From: an uncultured Collinsella sp.
GTDB taxonomy: Bacteria; Actinomycetota; Coriobacteriia; Coriobacteriales; Coriobacteriaceae
Assembly: GCA_905209765.1 (NCBI GenBank)
Contig: CAJLUE010000053.1
Span: forward strand, 1-12,036
Direction of reading: 5' to 3'
Length of the DNA: 12,036 bases
The position numbers and the translations under genes were made by a program. The notes beneath the pieces were generated by a model. The model saw nothing but the letters and a program-made list of their open reading frames with translations. It was not told where the DNA came from and ran no database searches. Below, piece after piece: positions 1-7,108 of the stretch. How positions within the stretch are numbered: position 1 is the stretch's first letter; each line of letters begins with the position of its first letter.

Positions 1-1298
1 CCGGAGTCGATGACGTTCATGCCGTACTTGGCCATGATGTAGGCGATGGTGCCACCGCCGCCCGCGTTGACGCGGCCGAGCTCGCAGGTCTGGAAGTCCA
101 CGCCGGCCTCGTCCATGATGTCGCGGACGAGGGCCACATACTCGGCATCGGCGTCGTTGGAACCGCCCTTACCGCGGCTGCCCGTGTACTTGTTAAAGCA
201 CAGGCCGCGACCCATAAAGGCTGCGTTCTTGGTTTCGAACTTGCCGGCGTAGCCCGGGTCGAAGCCGGCGGACACGTCAGAGGAGAGCATACGGCTGTGG
301 GCGAGTGCGCGGCGCAGGGCCAGCGGGCTATCCTCGCCGGCGAGCGTCATGATCTCGGCGACGGTGTTCTCGAAGAAGCGGCTCGTCATGCCGGTGGCAC
401 CCACGGAACCGATCTCCTCCTTGTCGACGATGAGTGTGATGCTCGTGCGCTCCACGTTGGCGACGTCGATCTGGGCGAGCATGGAGGGATAGGCGCAGAC
501 ACGGTCGTCGTGGCCATAGCCCAGAATCATGGAGCGGTCGAGGCCCATGTCGCGGGCCGGGCCGGCGGGCACGACCTCGATCTCGGCGGAGAGGAAGTCC
601 TCCTCCTCGACGTCGTACTGCTCCTTGAGGATGTCCAGGAACATCTGCTTGACGGGCTCCTTGGGGGCGTCCTTGTCGTCCTCGTCAAACTTGACGGGGC
701 GGCCGCCCACGATCACGTCGAGGATCTCGGCATCGACGGCGTCCTTGGCAGGCTTGGACATCTGCTCGCTCGAGAGGTGAATCAGCAGGTCGGAGATGGC
801 AAAGACCGGGTCGTCCGCCTTGTCGCCGATGTTGATGTCGACGGTGGTGCCGTCCTTTTTGCAGATGACGCCCACGAGTGCGAGCGGGGAGGCTACCCAG
901 TGGTAGCTCTTGACGCCGCCGTAGTAGTGCGTGTCGAGGTAGGCCATGTCGCCGGCCTCGAAGGCGGGATTCTGCTTAAGGTCCAGGCGCGGCGAGTCCA
1001 CGTGGGCGCCCAGGATGTTAAAGCCCTGCTCGAGCGGGGCGGTGCCCAGGTTGACGAGCATGAGGTCCTTGCCGTGGTTGGCGGCGTACACCTTGTCGCC
1101 GGCCTTGAGCGCGCGGCCCTCGGCGATCACGGTCTCCAGGTCGACGTATCCCGCCTCCTCGGCCATCTTGATGCCGGTCTTGACGCACAGGCGCTCGGTC
1201 TTGTTCTCGCTCAAAAACTGCTTATAGCCGCGGCAAAGCTTCTCGAGCTCCTCGACTTGCTGTGGCGTGTACTTTTTCCATGCGCAGGGACGCTCCAT
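1..1298 (-). CDS. M18 family metallo-aminopeptidase (aspartyl-aminopeptidase-like), 3' end cut off by the window
   Basis: Cytoplasmic zinc exopeptidase that removes N-terminal residues from peptides; M18 enzymes often prefer acidic residues. I translated the reverse strand from the ATG at 1298-1296 and found 432 codons with no stop. The ribosome binding site AAAGGAG lies at 1308-1314. Visible family motifs are the metal-binding GAHVDSPRLD (H99, D101), the catalytic/metal pair in DKEEIGSVGATGM (E294, E295), a GYGHDDR stretch (260-266), a further metal-ligand candidate in SSDVSAGFDPGY (D341), and the glycine-rich GRVNAGGGGTIAYI near 408-421. M18 proteins are usually about 430-480 residues. The last metal histidine, normally just after the final visible residues, therefore lies outside the window. 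It is divergent from polA and no partner gene is visible. The family call is firm, but substrate specificity cannot be read from sequence. Confidence 0.93.
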   Translation of the reverse strand, partial: MERPCAWKKYTPQQVEELEKLCRGYKQFLSENKTERLCVKTGIKMAEEAGYVDLETVIAEGRALKAGDKVYAANHGKDLMLVNLGTAPLEQGFNILGAHVDSPRLDLKQNPAFEAGDMAYLDTHYYGGVKSYHWVASPLALVGVICKKDGTTVDINIGDKADDPVFAISDLLIHLSSEQMSKPAKDAVDAEILDVIVGGRPVKFDEDDKDAPKEPVKQMFLDILKEQYDVEEEDFLSAEIEVVPAGPARDMGLDRSMILGYGHDDRVCAYPSMLAQIDVANVERTSITLIVDKEEIGSVGATGMTSRFFENTVAEIMTLAGEDSPLALRRALAHSRMLSSDVSAGFDPGYAGKFETKNAAFMGRGLCFNKYTGSRGKGGSNDADAEYVALVRDIMDEAGVDFQTCELGRVNAGGGGTIAYIMAKYGMNVIDS

Positions 1299-1464
1299 GA
1301 CGCAGGCTCCTTTCGGATCGATCGTGCTGGTTGATGTACCGTGAGCCATCGTATCACGCGCGGGCTCGCGGCGGCGGGGAAGACTGATGTGCAGTGGCCG
1401 TGGGGCGGGGAGCGTGTAAACTGGAGTGAGCAAACCGTGCCCAGCCCAAAGCGAGGTATTCAAT

Positions 1465-4215
1465 ATGTCTGACAAGCGCCGCACCTTTGCCGTTATCGAC
1501 GGCAACTCGCTCATGCACCGCGCCTTCCACGCCGTGCCGCCCACTATGAACGCGCCGGACGGTCGTCCCACCAACGCGATCTTTGGCTTTTTGAATATGT
1601 TCCTCAAGATGATTGACGCCTTTAATCCCGACGGCGTTGTTGTGGCGTTTGACAAGGGCAAGCCGCGCGTGCGTATGGAGATGCTGCCGCAATATAAGGC
1701 GCAGCGCCCGCCCATGGACCCCGATCTGCATGCGCAGTTCCCTATGATCAAGGAGCTGCTCACCGCGCTCAACGTGCCGATTCTGCAGTCCGAGGGCTGG
1801 GAAGGCGATGACATCCTGGGCACTATGGCGCGCCTGGGCGAGCAGGCCGGCTGTGACATGCTGCTGGTGACCGGTGATCGCGACATGTATCAGCTCGTGA
1901 CCGAGCACGTCAACGTGGTCTCGACCCGCAAGGGCCTGTCCGACGTGGCGATTATGACGCCCGAGAGCGTGGACGATCTGTATCACGGCATCACGCCGGC
2001 GCTCGTGCCCGACTTTTATGGTCTGAAGGGCGACACGTCCGATAACATCCCCGGCGTGCCGGGCATCGGCCCCAAAAAGGCGAGCGCGCTCATCGCGCAG
2101 TACGGTAGCCTGGACGAGGTCATTGCGCATGCTGACGAGGTCAAGGGTAAGATGGGCGAGAACCTGCGCGCACACATCGACGATGCCCTGCTGAGCCGCA
2201 AGGTCGCGACCATCCGCACCGATGCGCCTGTTGAGCTCGATTTTGAGGCGACGTCCTTCCCGGCGTTTTCTGCCGATGAGGTTTCCGCAGCGCTGGGTAC
2301 GCTTGGTATCACCGCCATGCAGAACCGTTTCTTGGCGCTGATCGGCGGCGAGGACGGGGCTGCTGCTGCCTCCAGTGTGTTTGAGATGCCTGCGATGGTT
2401 CGCGCAGCCGCCGGCGATGCTGACGCGCTTGGTGCCGTTGCGGCTGAGATCTCCCGCGCGATCGATGCCGGCGAGTGGGCCGCCGCCGTGGTGGACGACG
2501 ACAAGGAAGAGGGCGCGCTCTTTGGACTGACGCGCACGCTGTGGTTGGCGACGTCCAAGGGCCTGTTCGCGCTCGAGGAGGGCGACGACGGTGCGGCGGC
2601 TGAGGTTGAGGGCTTTAACTTCGCCCACGGCGTGATTGCCGGCGTGCTCGCGCGCCTGTTTATGGAGGGCCGCGTGGCGAGCCCGGATATGAAGGCGCTG
2701 CTGCACGAGCTTTCGCCTATCGATTCCTCTGAGCCCGAGCTCATGGACCCGCTGTCTGCCGATTCCACGCGCATCTTCGATACCGTGGTTGCCGCCTACC
2801 TGCTGGATTCCGACCGCTCCGAGTTCGATGAGGCGTATCTGGCCGATACCTATCTGCAGATGGCGCTGCCTGCGGCGCGCGGTGCAGAGGGTGCCGGCGA
2901 GGACGCTCCTGCACCCGCCGCCCGTACGGCGGCCTTGACGCTGGTGCTGGTCGCACCGCTGCGCGACCGCATGACCCGCGAGAACGCCGTCAACGTGTTC
3001 GATGGCATCGAGATGCCGCTTGTGCCGGTGCTTGCCAAGATGGAGCGCGCGGGCATGCTCGTGGACCCCGATCGCCTGCACAGTCTGTCCGAGGGTCTGG
3101 CGACCCAGATTGCCGAGGTCGAGCGAAGCATTCGCGACCTGGCGGGTGACGAGACCTTTAACATTGGCAGTCCCATGCAACTGTCACACGTGCTCTTCGA
3201 TGTGATGGGGCTTCCGACCAAGGGCCTCAAGAAGACCAAGCGCGGCTATTATTCGACCAATGCCAAGGTGTTGAGCGATCTTGCCCACGACCACGAGATC
3301 GTGCGTCTGATTTTGGACTGGCGTGAGAAGTCCAAGATTAAGTCGACCTATCTGGACACGCTAGGTCCGCTGCGCCGCGGTGACGGTCGCGTACACACTA
3401 CGTACAACCAGACCATCACCGCGACGGGGCGTCTGTCTTCGAGCGACCCCAATCTGCAGAACATCCCGACGCGCTCGGAGCTGGGGCGTACCGTCAAGAC
3501 GGCGTTTTCGGCAGGCGAGGGAAGCGTCTTTTTGGCGGTGGACTACTCGCAGATCGAGTTGCGTCTGCTGGCGCATCTCTCGGGTGATGAGCACCTGGTG
3601 CGTGCCTTTAACGAGGGTGAGGACTTCCATGCCGAGACGGCCGCGCGCGTGTTTGGCGTTCCCGTGTCCGAGGTAACGCCCGACTTGCGCAGTCGCGCCA
3701 AGGCCGTGAACTTTGGCATCGTGTACGGTCAGCAGGCCTACGGCCTGTCTCAGTCGCTGCATATCTCGATGGCCGAGGCGCGCGATATGATCGATCGCTA
3801 CTACGAGGCCTACCCAGGCGCGCGCACGTTCCTCGACAATGTGGTGGCGCGCGCCAAGCAGACGGGCTACGCCGAGACCATGTACGGTCGCCGGCGTCAT
3901 ATTCCGGAGCTCAAGGCTAAAAATCCGCAACTCCGCGGCTTTGGCGAGCGCACGGCCATGAACCACCCCATGCAGGGCACCGCGGCCGACATCATCAAGA
4001 TCGCGATGGCCCGCGTAAGCCGCCGCCTGGAAGAAGAGGGCTTTGCCGCCCACATGATTCTGCAGGTACACGACGAACTGGACTTTGAGTGCCCCATCGA
4101 CGAAGTCGAGCGCCTCACCGCCATGGTCCGCGACGTCATGGAGCACGTAGTAGACCTCCGCGTACCGTTGATCGCCGAAGCCAGCACCGGCATAACCTGG
4201 GCCGATGCCAAATAG
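1465..4215 (+). CDS. polA: DNA polymerase I (5' nuclease + polymerase; proofreading site degenerate)
   Basis: Fills gaps and removes RNA primers in lagging-strand synthesis and excision repair. The protein has 916 residues, a normal Pol I length. The start at 1465 is chosen because GAGGT (1453-1457) sits 8 bases upstream and the protein begins MSDKRRTFAVIDGNSL; an in-frame GTG at 1426 would add 13 unconserved residues. The N-terminal 5' nuclease (about 1-290) shows D12, EGDD (113-116), GDRD (137-140) and the helix-hairpin-helix region GDTSDNIPGVPGIGPKK from 189. The middle domain (about 300-560) lacks the DxE and other acidic exonuclease residues; its equivalent stretch reads AAAVVDDDKEEGALFGL, and an Ala/Pro/Gly-rich linker lies near 470-487. 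The polymerase domain has motif A VDYSQIELR (D693), motif B RAKAVNFGIVYG (K746, Y754) and motif C QVHDELDF (H869, D870). It is transcribed alone and followed by a terminator. Confidence 0.97.
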   Translation: MSDKRRTFAVIDGNSLMHRAFHAVPPTMNAPDGRPTNAIFGFLNMFLKMIDAFNPDGVVVAFDKGKPRVRMEMLPQYKAQRPPMDPDLHAQFPMIKELLTALNVPILQSEGWEGDDILGTMARLGEQAGCDMLLVTGDRDMYQLVTEHVNVVSTRKGLSDVAIMTPESVDDLYHGITPALVPDFYGLKGDTSDNIPGVPGIGPKKASALIAQYGSLDEVIAHADEVKGKMGENLRAHIDDALLSRKVATIRTDAPVELDFEATSFPAFSADEVSAALGTLGITAMQNRFLALIGGEDGAAAASSVFEMPAMVRAAAGDADALGAVAAEISRAIDAGEWAAAVVDDDKEEGALFGLTRTLWLATSKGLFALEEGDDGAAAEVEGFNFAHGVIAGVLARLFMEGRVASPDMKALLHELSPIDSSEPELMDPLSADSTRIFDTVVAAYLLDSDRSEFDEAYLADTYLQMALPAARGAEGAGEDAPAPAARTAALTLVLVAPLRDRMTRENAVNVFDGIEMPLVPVLAKMERAGMLVDPDRLHSLSEGLATQIAEVERSIRDLAGDETFNIGSPMQLSHVLFDVMGLPTKGLKKTKRGYYSTNAKVLSDLAHDHEIVRLILDWREKSKIKSTYLDTLGPLRRGDGRVHTTYNQTITATGRLSSSDPNLQNIPTRSELGRTVKTAFSAGEGSVFLAVDYSQIELRLLAHLSGDEHLVRAFNEGEDFHAETAARVFGVPVSEVTPDLRSRAKAVNFGIVYGQQAYGLSQSLHISMAEARDMIDRYYEAYPGARTFLDNVVARAKQTGYAETMYGRRRHIPELKAKNPQLRGFGERTAMNHPMQGTAADIIKIAMARVSRRLEEEGFAAHMILQVHDELDFECPIDEVERLTAMVRDVMEHVVDLRVPLIAEASTGITWADAK

Positions 4216-4250
4216 GGAAGTGCCCACAATCCCAAAGTAACCAAAAGCAG

Positions 4251-4282
4251 AAGGGGGCTCCTTGCCAACAAGGAGCCCCCTT
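4251..4282. terminator. Symmetric intrinsic terminator between convergent polA and HAD phosphatase genes
   Basis: A perfect 14-bp stem, AAGGGGGCTCCTTG (4251-4264) against its complement (4269-4282), closes a CCAA loop. It starts 35 bases after the polA stop. Its plus-strand tail (TTCATTCC) is only moderately T-rich. Read from the minus strand, the stem is followed by TTCTGCTTTTGG. It may therefore serve both directions. Confidence 0.85.
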
Positions 4283-4350
4283 CATTCCAAAAAAATCATC
4301 CAAGTATCTAGACGCCAAGACGCCATCCAGGCGGCAAGCAAGTCAACGTA

Positions 4351-4476
4351 GCCATGCCCGGGGCCGGCCGTTTGATTTTTGTAGATTCCGCACGAGCCGA
4401 AGAGCACTTAATGTGCTCTTCGAGCGAGCCCAGGACCTGACCGAACAAAAATCAAACGGCCGGCCCCGGGCATGGC
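4351..4476. repeat. 126-bp nested inverted repeat with perfect 32-bp arms
   Basis: The arms at 4351-4382 and 4445-4476 are perfect reverse complements over 32 bases. From its outer end each arm begins GCCATGCCCGGGGCCGGCCG and ends in a T-rich TTTGATTTTTGT. The 62-base centre holds a second hairpin, CGAAGAGCAC (4398-4407) against GTGCTCTTCG (4413-4422) with a 5-base loop. No open reading frame or clear target-site duplication flanks it. The element ends 7 bases from the HAD gene stop codon. It could be a backup bidirectional terminator, a miniature transposable or REP-like element, or a structured RNA. The structure is certain, the function is not. Confidence 0.9.
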
Positions 4477-4483
4477 GGCGAGT

Positions 4484-5311
4484 TTAACGAGCCGCCAGGA
4501 TGGCGTCGATGAGCGTCAGTACGCCCCCGTCGTTGTTGCTCGGAATGCGCCATTTGGCGTGCGCGTTCATGTGCTCCTCGGCATTGTCCACGATAAAGCT
4601 GTGACCGACGCGCTCCAGCATGGGGATGTCGTTGTAGGTGTCGCCCACGGCGGCGGCGTCGGCGATATCGATGCCCAGGTGTTCGCACAGGTGCGCGACG
4701 CCGGCGCCCTTGTCGACGCCCAGGTTCATAAAGTCGATCCACTCGCGCCCGGCGTTGGTGACGTAGAGCTTGTCCGAGAATGCCGGGCTGTAGTCGTCGC
4801 GGAACGCGGGCTCGGCATCATAGGCAGGGAAGAAGACCGAGATCTTATTGGACTCGATATCAATGCCCTCAAAGCTGTCGACGTAGTTGATTGTGTTGTA
4901 GTAGACGCTGATCTCGTCGTGGTATTGATGGTCGCGGGCAAGCACGTAAAACTCGTCGAAGCAGCACAGGACGGGGACAGCGCGAGGATCCTCCGAGGCG
5001 CGGCTCAAGACCTGCTGATACAGCTCCACGTCAATATTGCTCTTATAGATATAGCTGCCGCGATAGATCACGCAGGCTCCGTTGTCGGGACAAAAAGCGA
5101 GGCGGTTCTTGATGCCCTCGAACATCTCCTCGAGCTTGGGGGCGGGACGTCCGCTGGCGGGGCAGAATACGATGCCGGCTTCGGCGAGCTTGTCCAGGCG
5201 TTCGTCGAGGCCTTGCGGCAGCACGCGCTCGTCGGTCAGCAGCGTCTTGTCCATGTCGACGGCGATGAGCTTAATGTTTCCGATATTGGCGTCCGATTCG
5301 TAAGTTTGCAT
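4484..5311 (-). CDS. HAD superfamily (Cof-type, class IIB) hydrolase / sugar phosphatase-like
   Basis: A predicted cytoplasmic Mg2+-dependent phosphatase of 275 residues, a normal size for the Cof group, which typically acts on sugar phosphates or related small phosphoesters. Motif I is AVDMDKTLL (nucleophile D19, acid/base D21), motif II CPASGR (S53), motif III VDKGAGV (K201) and motif IV AVGDTYNDIPML (D224, N227, D228). The stretch between motifs II and III is the type II cap domain. The ATG at 5311-5309 has AAAGG 9 bases upstream in a small hairpin-prone context. The gene converges on polA and diverges from the argG leader region. The true substrate cannot be deduced, and proteins of this group are often annotated only by fold. 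Confidence 0.9.
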   Translation of the reverse strand: MQTYESDANIGNIKLIAVDMDKTLLTDERVLPQGLDERLDKLAEAGIVFCPASGRPAPKLEEMFEGIKNRLAFCPDNGACVIYRGSYIYKSNIDVELYQQVLSRASEDPRAVPVLCCFDEFYVLARDHQYHDEISVYYNTINYVDSFEGIDIESNKISVFFPAYDAEPAFRDDYSPAFSDKLYVTNAGREWIDFMNLGVDKGAGVAHLCEHLGIDIADAAAVGDTYNDIPMLERVGHSFIVDNAEEHMNAHAKWRIPSNNDGGVLTLIDAILAAR

Positions 5312-5421
5312 AAAGGCGAGCCTTTCGTTTCGAAATTGTTTCAGACGTTATAACCATCAACTCGTAGTCAGGCGTATTTTCGCAGGATTGGCGCGCGTTT
5401 GCATCACCATTCACAAACTAA

Positions 5422-5446
5422 TGAAAAAACTTTTCAGAAATTTGAA
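5422..5446. promoter_or_regulatory. Overlapping AT-rich palindromes upstream of the argG leader promoter (candidate operator)
   Basis: Two overlapping imperfect palindromes lie just upstream of the -35 candidate: TGAAAAAACTTTTCA (5422-5436, 6-bp arms with a 3-base centre) and TTCAGAAATTTGAA (5433-5446, one mismatch pair). The TGAA/TTCA half-sites resemble the general form of ArgR boxes, but the spacing does not match the E. coli consensus exactly. Binding by an arginine repressor is conjecture. The sites also lie between the divergent HAD gene and argG and could serve either. Confidence 0.3.
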
Positions 5447-5454
5447 TTTGTCGC

Positions 5455-5482
5455 TTGTGCTGCGGGCACTTTAGCGTAATAT
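5455..5482 (+). promoter_or_regulatory. Candidate sigma-70-type promoter for the argG leader transcript
   Basis: TTGTGC (5455-5460) and TAATAT (5477-5482) are separated by 16 bases. Transcription would start near 5489, about 97 bases before the leader open reading frame and about 377 before argG. The long leader this implies fits an attenuation mechanism. The -10 box is good and the -35 box is middling. Confidence 0.5.
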
Positions 5483-5585
5483 AGCGAACATCGAAAACGG
5501 AGACGGAAAAACAACCGCTTACCGAGGATAAGGTACCGTTTACGATATTAGAATTGCGCCCGGCGATACGTGAAAGGAGAGGCAG

Positions 5586-5660
5586 ATGCAGTTCGTAAAG
5601 ATCATCACTACTGCAGACAATGCCATCCGACGCCAGCGCGCAATTTCCCGACGACGATAA
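5586..5660 (+). CDS. Putative arginine-sensing leader peptide of argG (24 residues)
   Basis: An ATG at 5586 follows a strong AAAGGAG (5573-5579) at 6-base spacing and opens a 24-codon frame closed by TAA at 5658-5660. The peptide starts MQFVKII and ends NAIRRQRAISRRR. Six of its last ten codons are arginine: CGA CGC, CGC, then CGA CGA CGA directly before the stop. CGA is not used for any of the 12 arginines in argG itself (7 CGC, 5 CGT), so four CGA codons in this short frame look selected for slow decoding. An overlapping hairpin and a downstream U-tract terminator follow, and the next full gene is an arginine biosynthesis gene. This is the classic layout of a ribosome-mediated attenuator. 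The peptide itself probably has no function after synthesis. No homologue search was done. Confidence 0.75.
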   Translation: MQFVKIITTADNAIRRQRAISRRR

Positions 5661-5668
5661 CAATCGTC
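5653..5668 (+). promoter_or_regulatory. Hairpin overlapping the last Arg codons of the argG leader
   Basis: GACGAT (5653-5658) pairs with ATCGTC (5663-5668) across an AACA loop. The 5' arm lies in the final two CGA codons and the first base of the stop codon, so a ribosome on these codons would melt it. The 3' arm touches the first base of the terminator stem, making the two structures compete. Confidence 0.5.
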
Positions 5669-5709
5669 TCTGTCCGCTTGGGGCGAATTGCCTCAACAGA
5701 GTCATTTTT
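5668..5709 (+). terminator. Intrinsic terminator (attenuator) in the argG leader
   Basis: The inner stem TTGGGGC (5678-5684) pairs with GCCTCAA (5690-5696) across a GAATT loop, with one G-U pair. An outer stem CTCTG (5668-5672) pairs with CAGAG (5697-5701), leaving a 5-base bulge TCCGC on the 5' side. TCATTTTT follows at once. The hairpin begins 7 bases after the leader-peptide stop and lies about 155 bases before argG. It would block argG transcription unless prevented from forming. Confidence 0.65.
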
Positions 5710-5724
5710 AGGTCGTTGGGTTTT

Positions 5725-5771
5725 AGCACGACATTGCTGCATGTTTCTAGGGCATGTATGTGCTGATTTTT
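5725..5771 (+). other. Second hairpin with T-tract in the argG leader (weaker terminator or structured RNA)
   Basis: AGCAC (5725-5729) pairs with GTGCT (5760-5764), continuing inward through ACAT (5731-5734) with ATGT (5754-5757) across a small interior loop. It is followed by GATTTTT (5765-5771). The loop is long, so this is weaker than the hairpin before it. From 5772 to the argG ribosome binding site nothing further was recognised. Confidence 0.35.
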
Positions 5772-5865
5772 GCTATTTAACCTGATATTGCACGGTATAT
5801 GACCTTGAAATGACTTGCAACTGACCGATGTTCTAACTAGCTACCAAGGGCGAAAGGAAACAGCC

Positions 5866-7092
5866 ATGAGCAAGGAAAAAGTCGTTCTCGCATATTCCGG
5901 TGGTCTTGATACATCCGTATGTGTCAAGTGGCTCCAGGACGAGAAGAATCTCGATGTCGTTTGCGTCTGCGGCAATGTGGGCCAGGAGGAGACCGGCCTG
6001 GACGCCAAGAAGCAGAAGGCCCTCGACCTGGGCGTTCTGGATTGTCAGGTGCTCGATCTGCGCGACGAGTTCTCCGATGAGTTCCTGACCAAGGCCATCG
6101 CTGCCAACTCCATGTACGAGAACAAGTACCCGCTGCTCTCTGCTCTGTCCCGTCCGCTGCTTGCCAAGAAGCTCGTCGAGGTCGCTCACGAGTTTGGCGC
6201 GACCTACGTCGCCCACGGCTGCACCGGCAAGGGTAACGACCAGGTTCGTTTTGAGGCTGCTGTCAAGGCCCTCGACCCCGAGCTTAAGGTTATCGCCCCG
6301 GTTCGCGAGTGGGATCTGAAGTGCCGCCCGGACGAGGTCGCCTATGCCCACGCTCACAACGTGCCGGTTCCCGAGGGTGCCAACGACAACCCCTACTCCA
6401 TCGACGACAACCTGTGGGGTCGCGCCATCGAGTGCGGTCACCTGGAGGATCCCTGGAACGAGCCGCTCGATGACGCTTGGGTTATGACAAAGAATCCCGA
6501 GGACACGCCTGACACCCCGACCTACACCGAGATCGAGTTTGAGGCCGGTAAGCCTGTCGCCGTCGACGGCAAGAAGATGAAGCTCTCCGAGATCGTCATC
6601 GCCCTCAACAAGATTTCGGGCGACAACGGCTTTGGCCGTCTCGACCTGGTCGAGGATCGTCTGGTGGGCCTCAAGAGCCGCGAGTGCTACGAGGTTCCCG
6701 GCGCACTGACGCTTATCACCGCCCACAAGGCACTCGAGGACATTTGCGTCGAGGGCGACCTGCTCAAGACTAAGATTAAGCTCGAGCAGGATTGGGCCAC
6801 CGCCGTGTACAACGGCCAGTGGTACAGCCCGCTCAAGAACGCGCTCGACGCCTTTATGGCCGATACCCAGAAGTTCGTGACCGGCACCGTCCGTCTGAAG
6901 TTCTTTAAGGGCAACTGCCATGTCGTCGGCCGCAAGAGCCCCTTCAGCCTCTACGACTACGGTCTGGCTACCTACGACCGCGACACCACGTTTGACGAGA
7001 AGGCCAGCGCCGGCTTTATCGAGATCGATACGCTGTCGCTCAAGACGTGGGCTAAGGTCCAGGGTCCCAGCTCTGCCGCAGCCCAGGCTTAA
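5866..7092 (+). CDS. argG: Argininosuccinate synthase
   Basis: Joins citrulline and aspartate, using ATP (to AMP + PPi), to form argininosuccinate, the penultimate step of arginine synthesis, in the cytoplasm. The 408 residues are normal for the family. The start at 5866 is chosen over an in-frame upstream start at 5815 because AAAGGA (5853-5858) lies 7 bases before it and the protein begins MSKEKVVLAYSGGLDTSV as in homologues. SGGLDTS (11-17) is the PP-loop ATP-binding motif, and HGCTGKGNDQVRFE (117-130) is the second hallmark. SRPLLAKKLVEVA lies between them. The gene sits behind a long leader with an Arg-rich short frame and a terminator hairpin, and is followed by its own strong terminator at 7246-7280. 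It is therefore probably not simply co-transcribed with argH, although both serve one pathway. Confidence 0.97.
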   Translation: MSKEKVVLAYSGGLDTSVCVKWLQDEKNLDVVCVCGNVGQEETGLDAKKQKALDLGVLDCQVLDLRDEFSDEFLTKAIAANSMYENKYPLLSALSRPLLAKKLVEVAHEFGATYVAHGCTGKGNDQVRFEAAVKALDPELKVIAPVREWDLKCRPDEVAYAHAHNVPVPEGANDNPYSIDDNLWGRAIECGHLEDPWNEPLDDAWVMTKNPEDTPDTPTYTEIEFEAGKPVAVDGKKMKLSEIVIALNKISGDNGFGRLDLVEDRLVGLKSRECYEVPGALTLITAHKALEDICVEGDLLKTKIKLEQDWATAVYNGQWYSPLKNALDAFMADTQKFVTGTVRLKFFKGNCHVVGRKSPFSLYDYGLATYDRDTTFDEKASAGFIEIDTLSLKTWAKVQGPSSAAAQA

Positions 7093-7108
7093 GTCTTCCT
7101 TTCCTTGG

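Noticed and set aside
297..1334. 345-codon plus-strand open frame
   Set aside because: Runs antisense to the M18 aminopeptidase, whose motifs are clear on the minus strand; its Gly/Val/Asp/His-rich composition is typical of a reverse-frame shadow.
1426..1464. Upstream in-frame GTG start of polA
   Set aside because: The added residues are unlike Pol I N-termini, and the ATG at 1465 has a well-spaced GAGGT.
1354..3180. 608-codon minus-strand open frame
   Set aside because: Antisense shadow of polA; long only because GC-rich codons rarely give stops in this frame.
5570..5785. 71-codon plus-strand frame in the argG leader
   Set aside because: Its GTG start has no ribosome binding site of its own and lies just upstream of the AAAGGAG that serves the ATG at 5586 in another frame; it also reads straight through the terminator hairpin.
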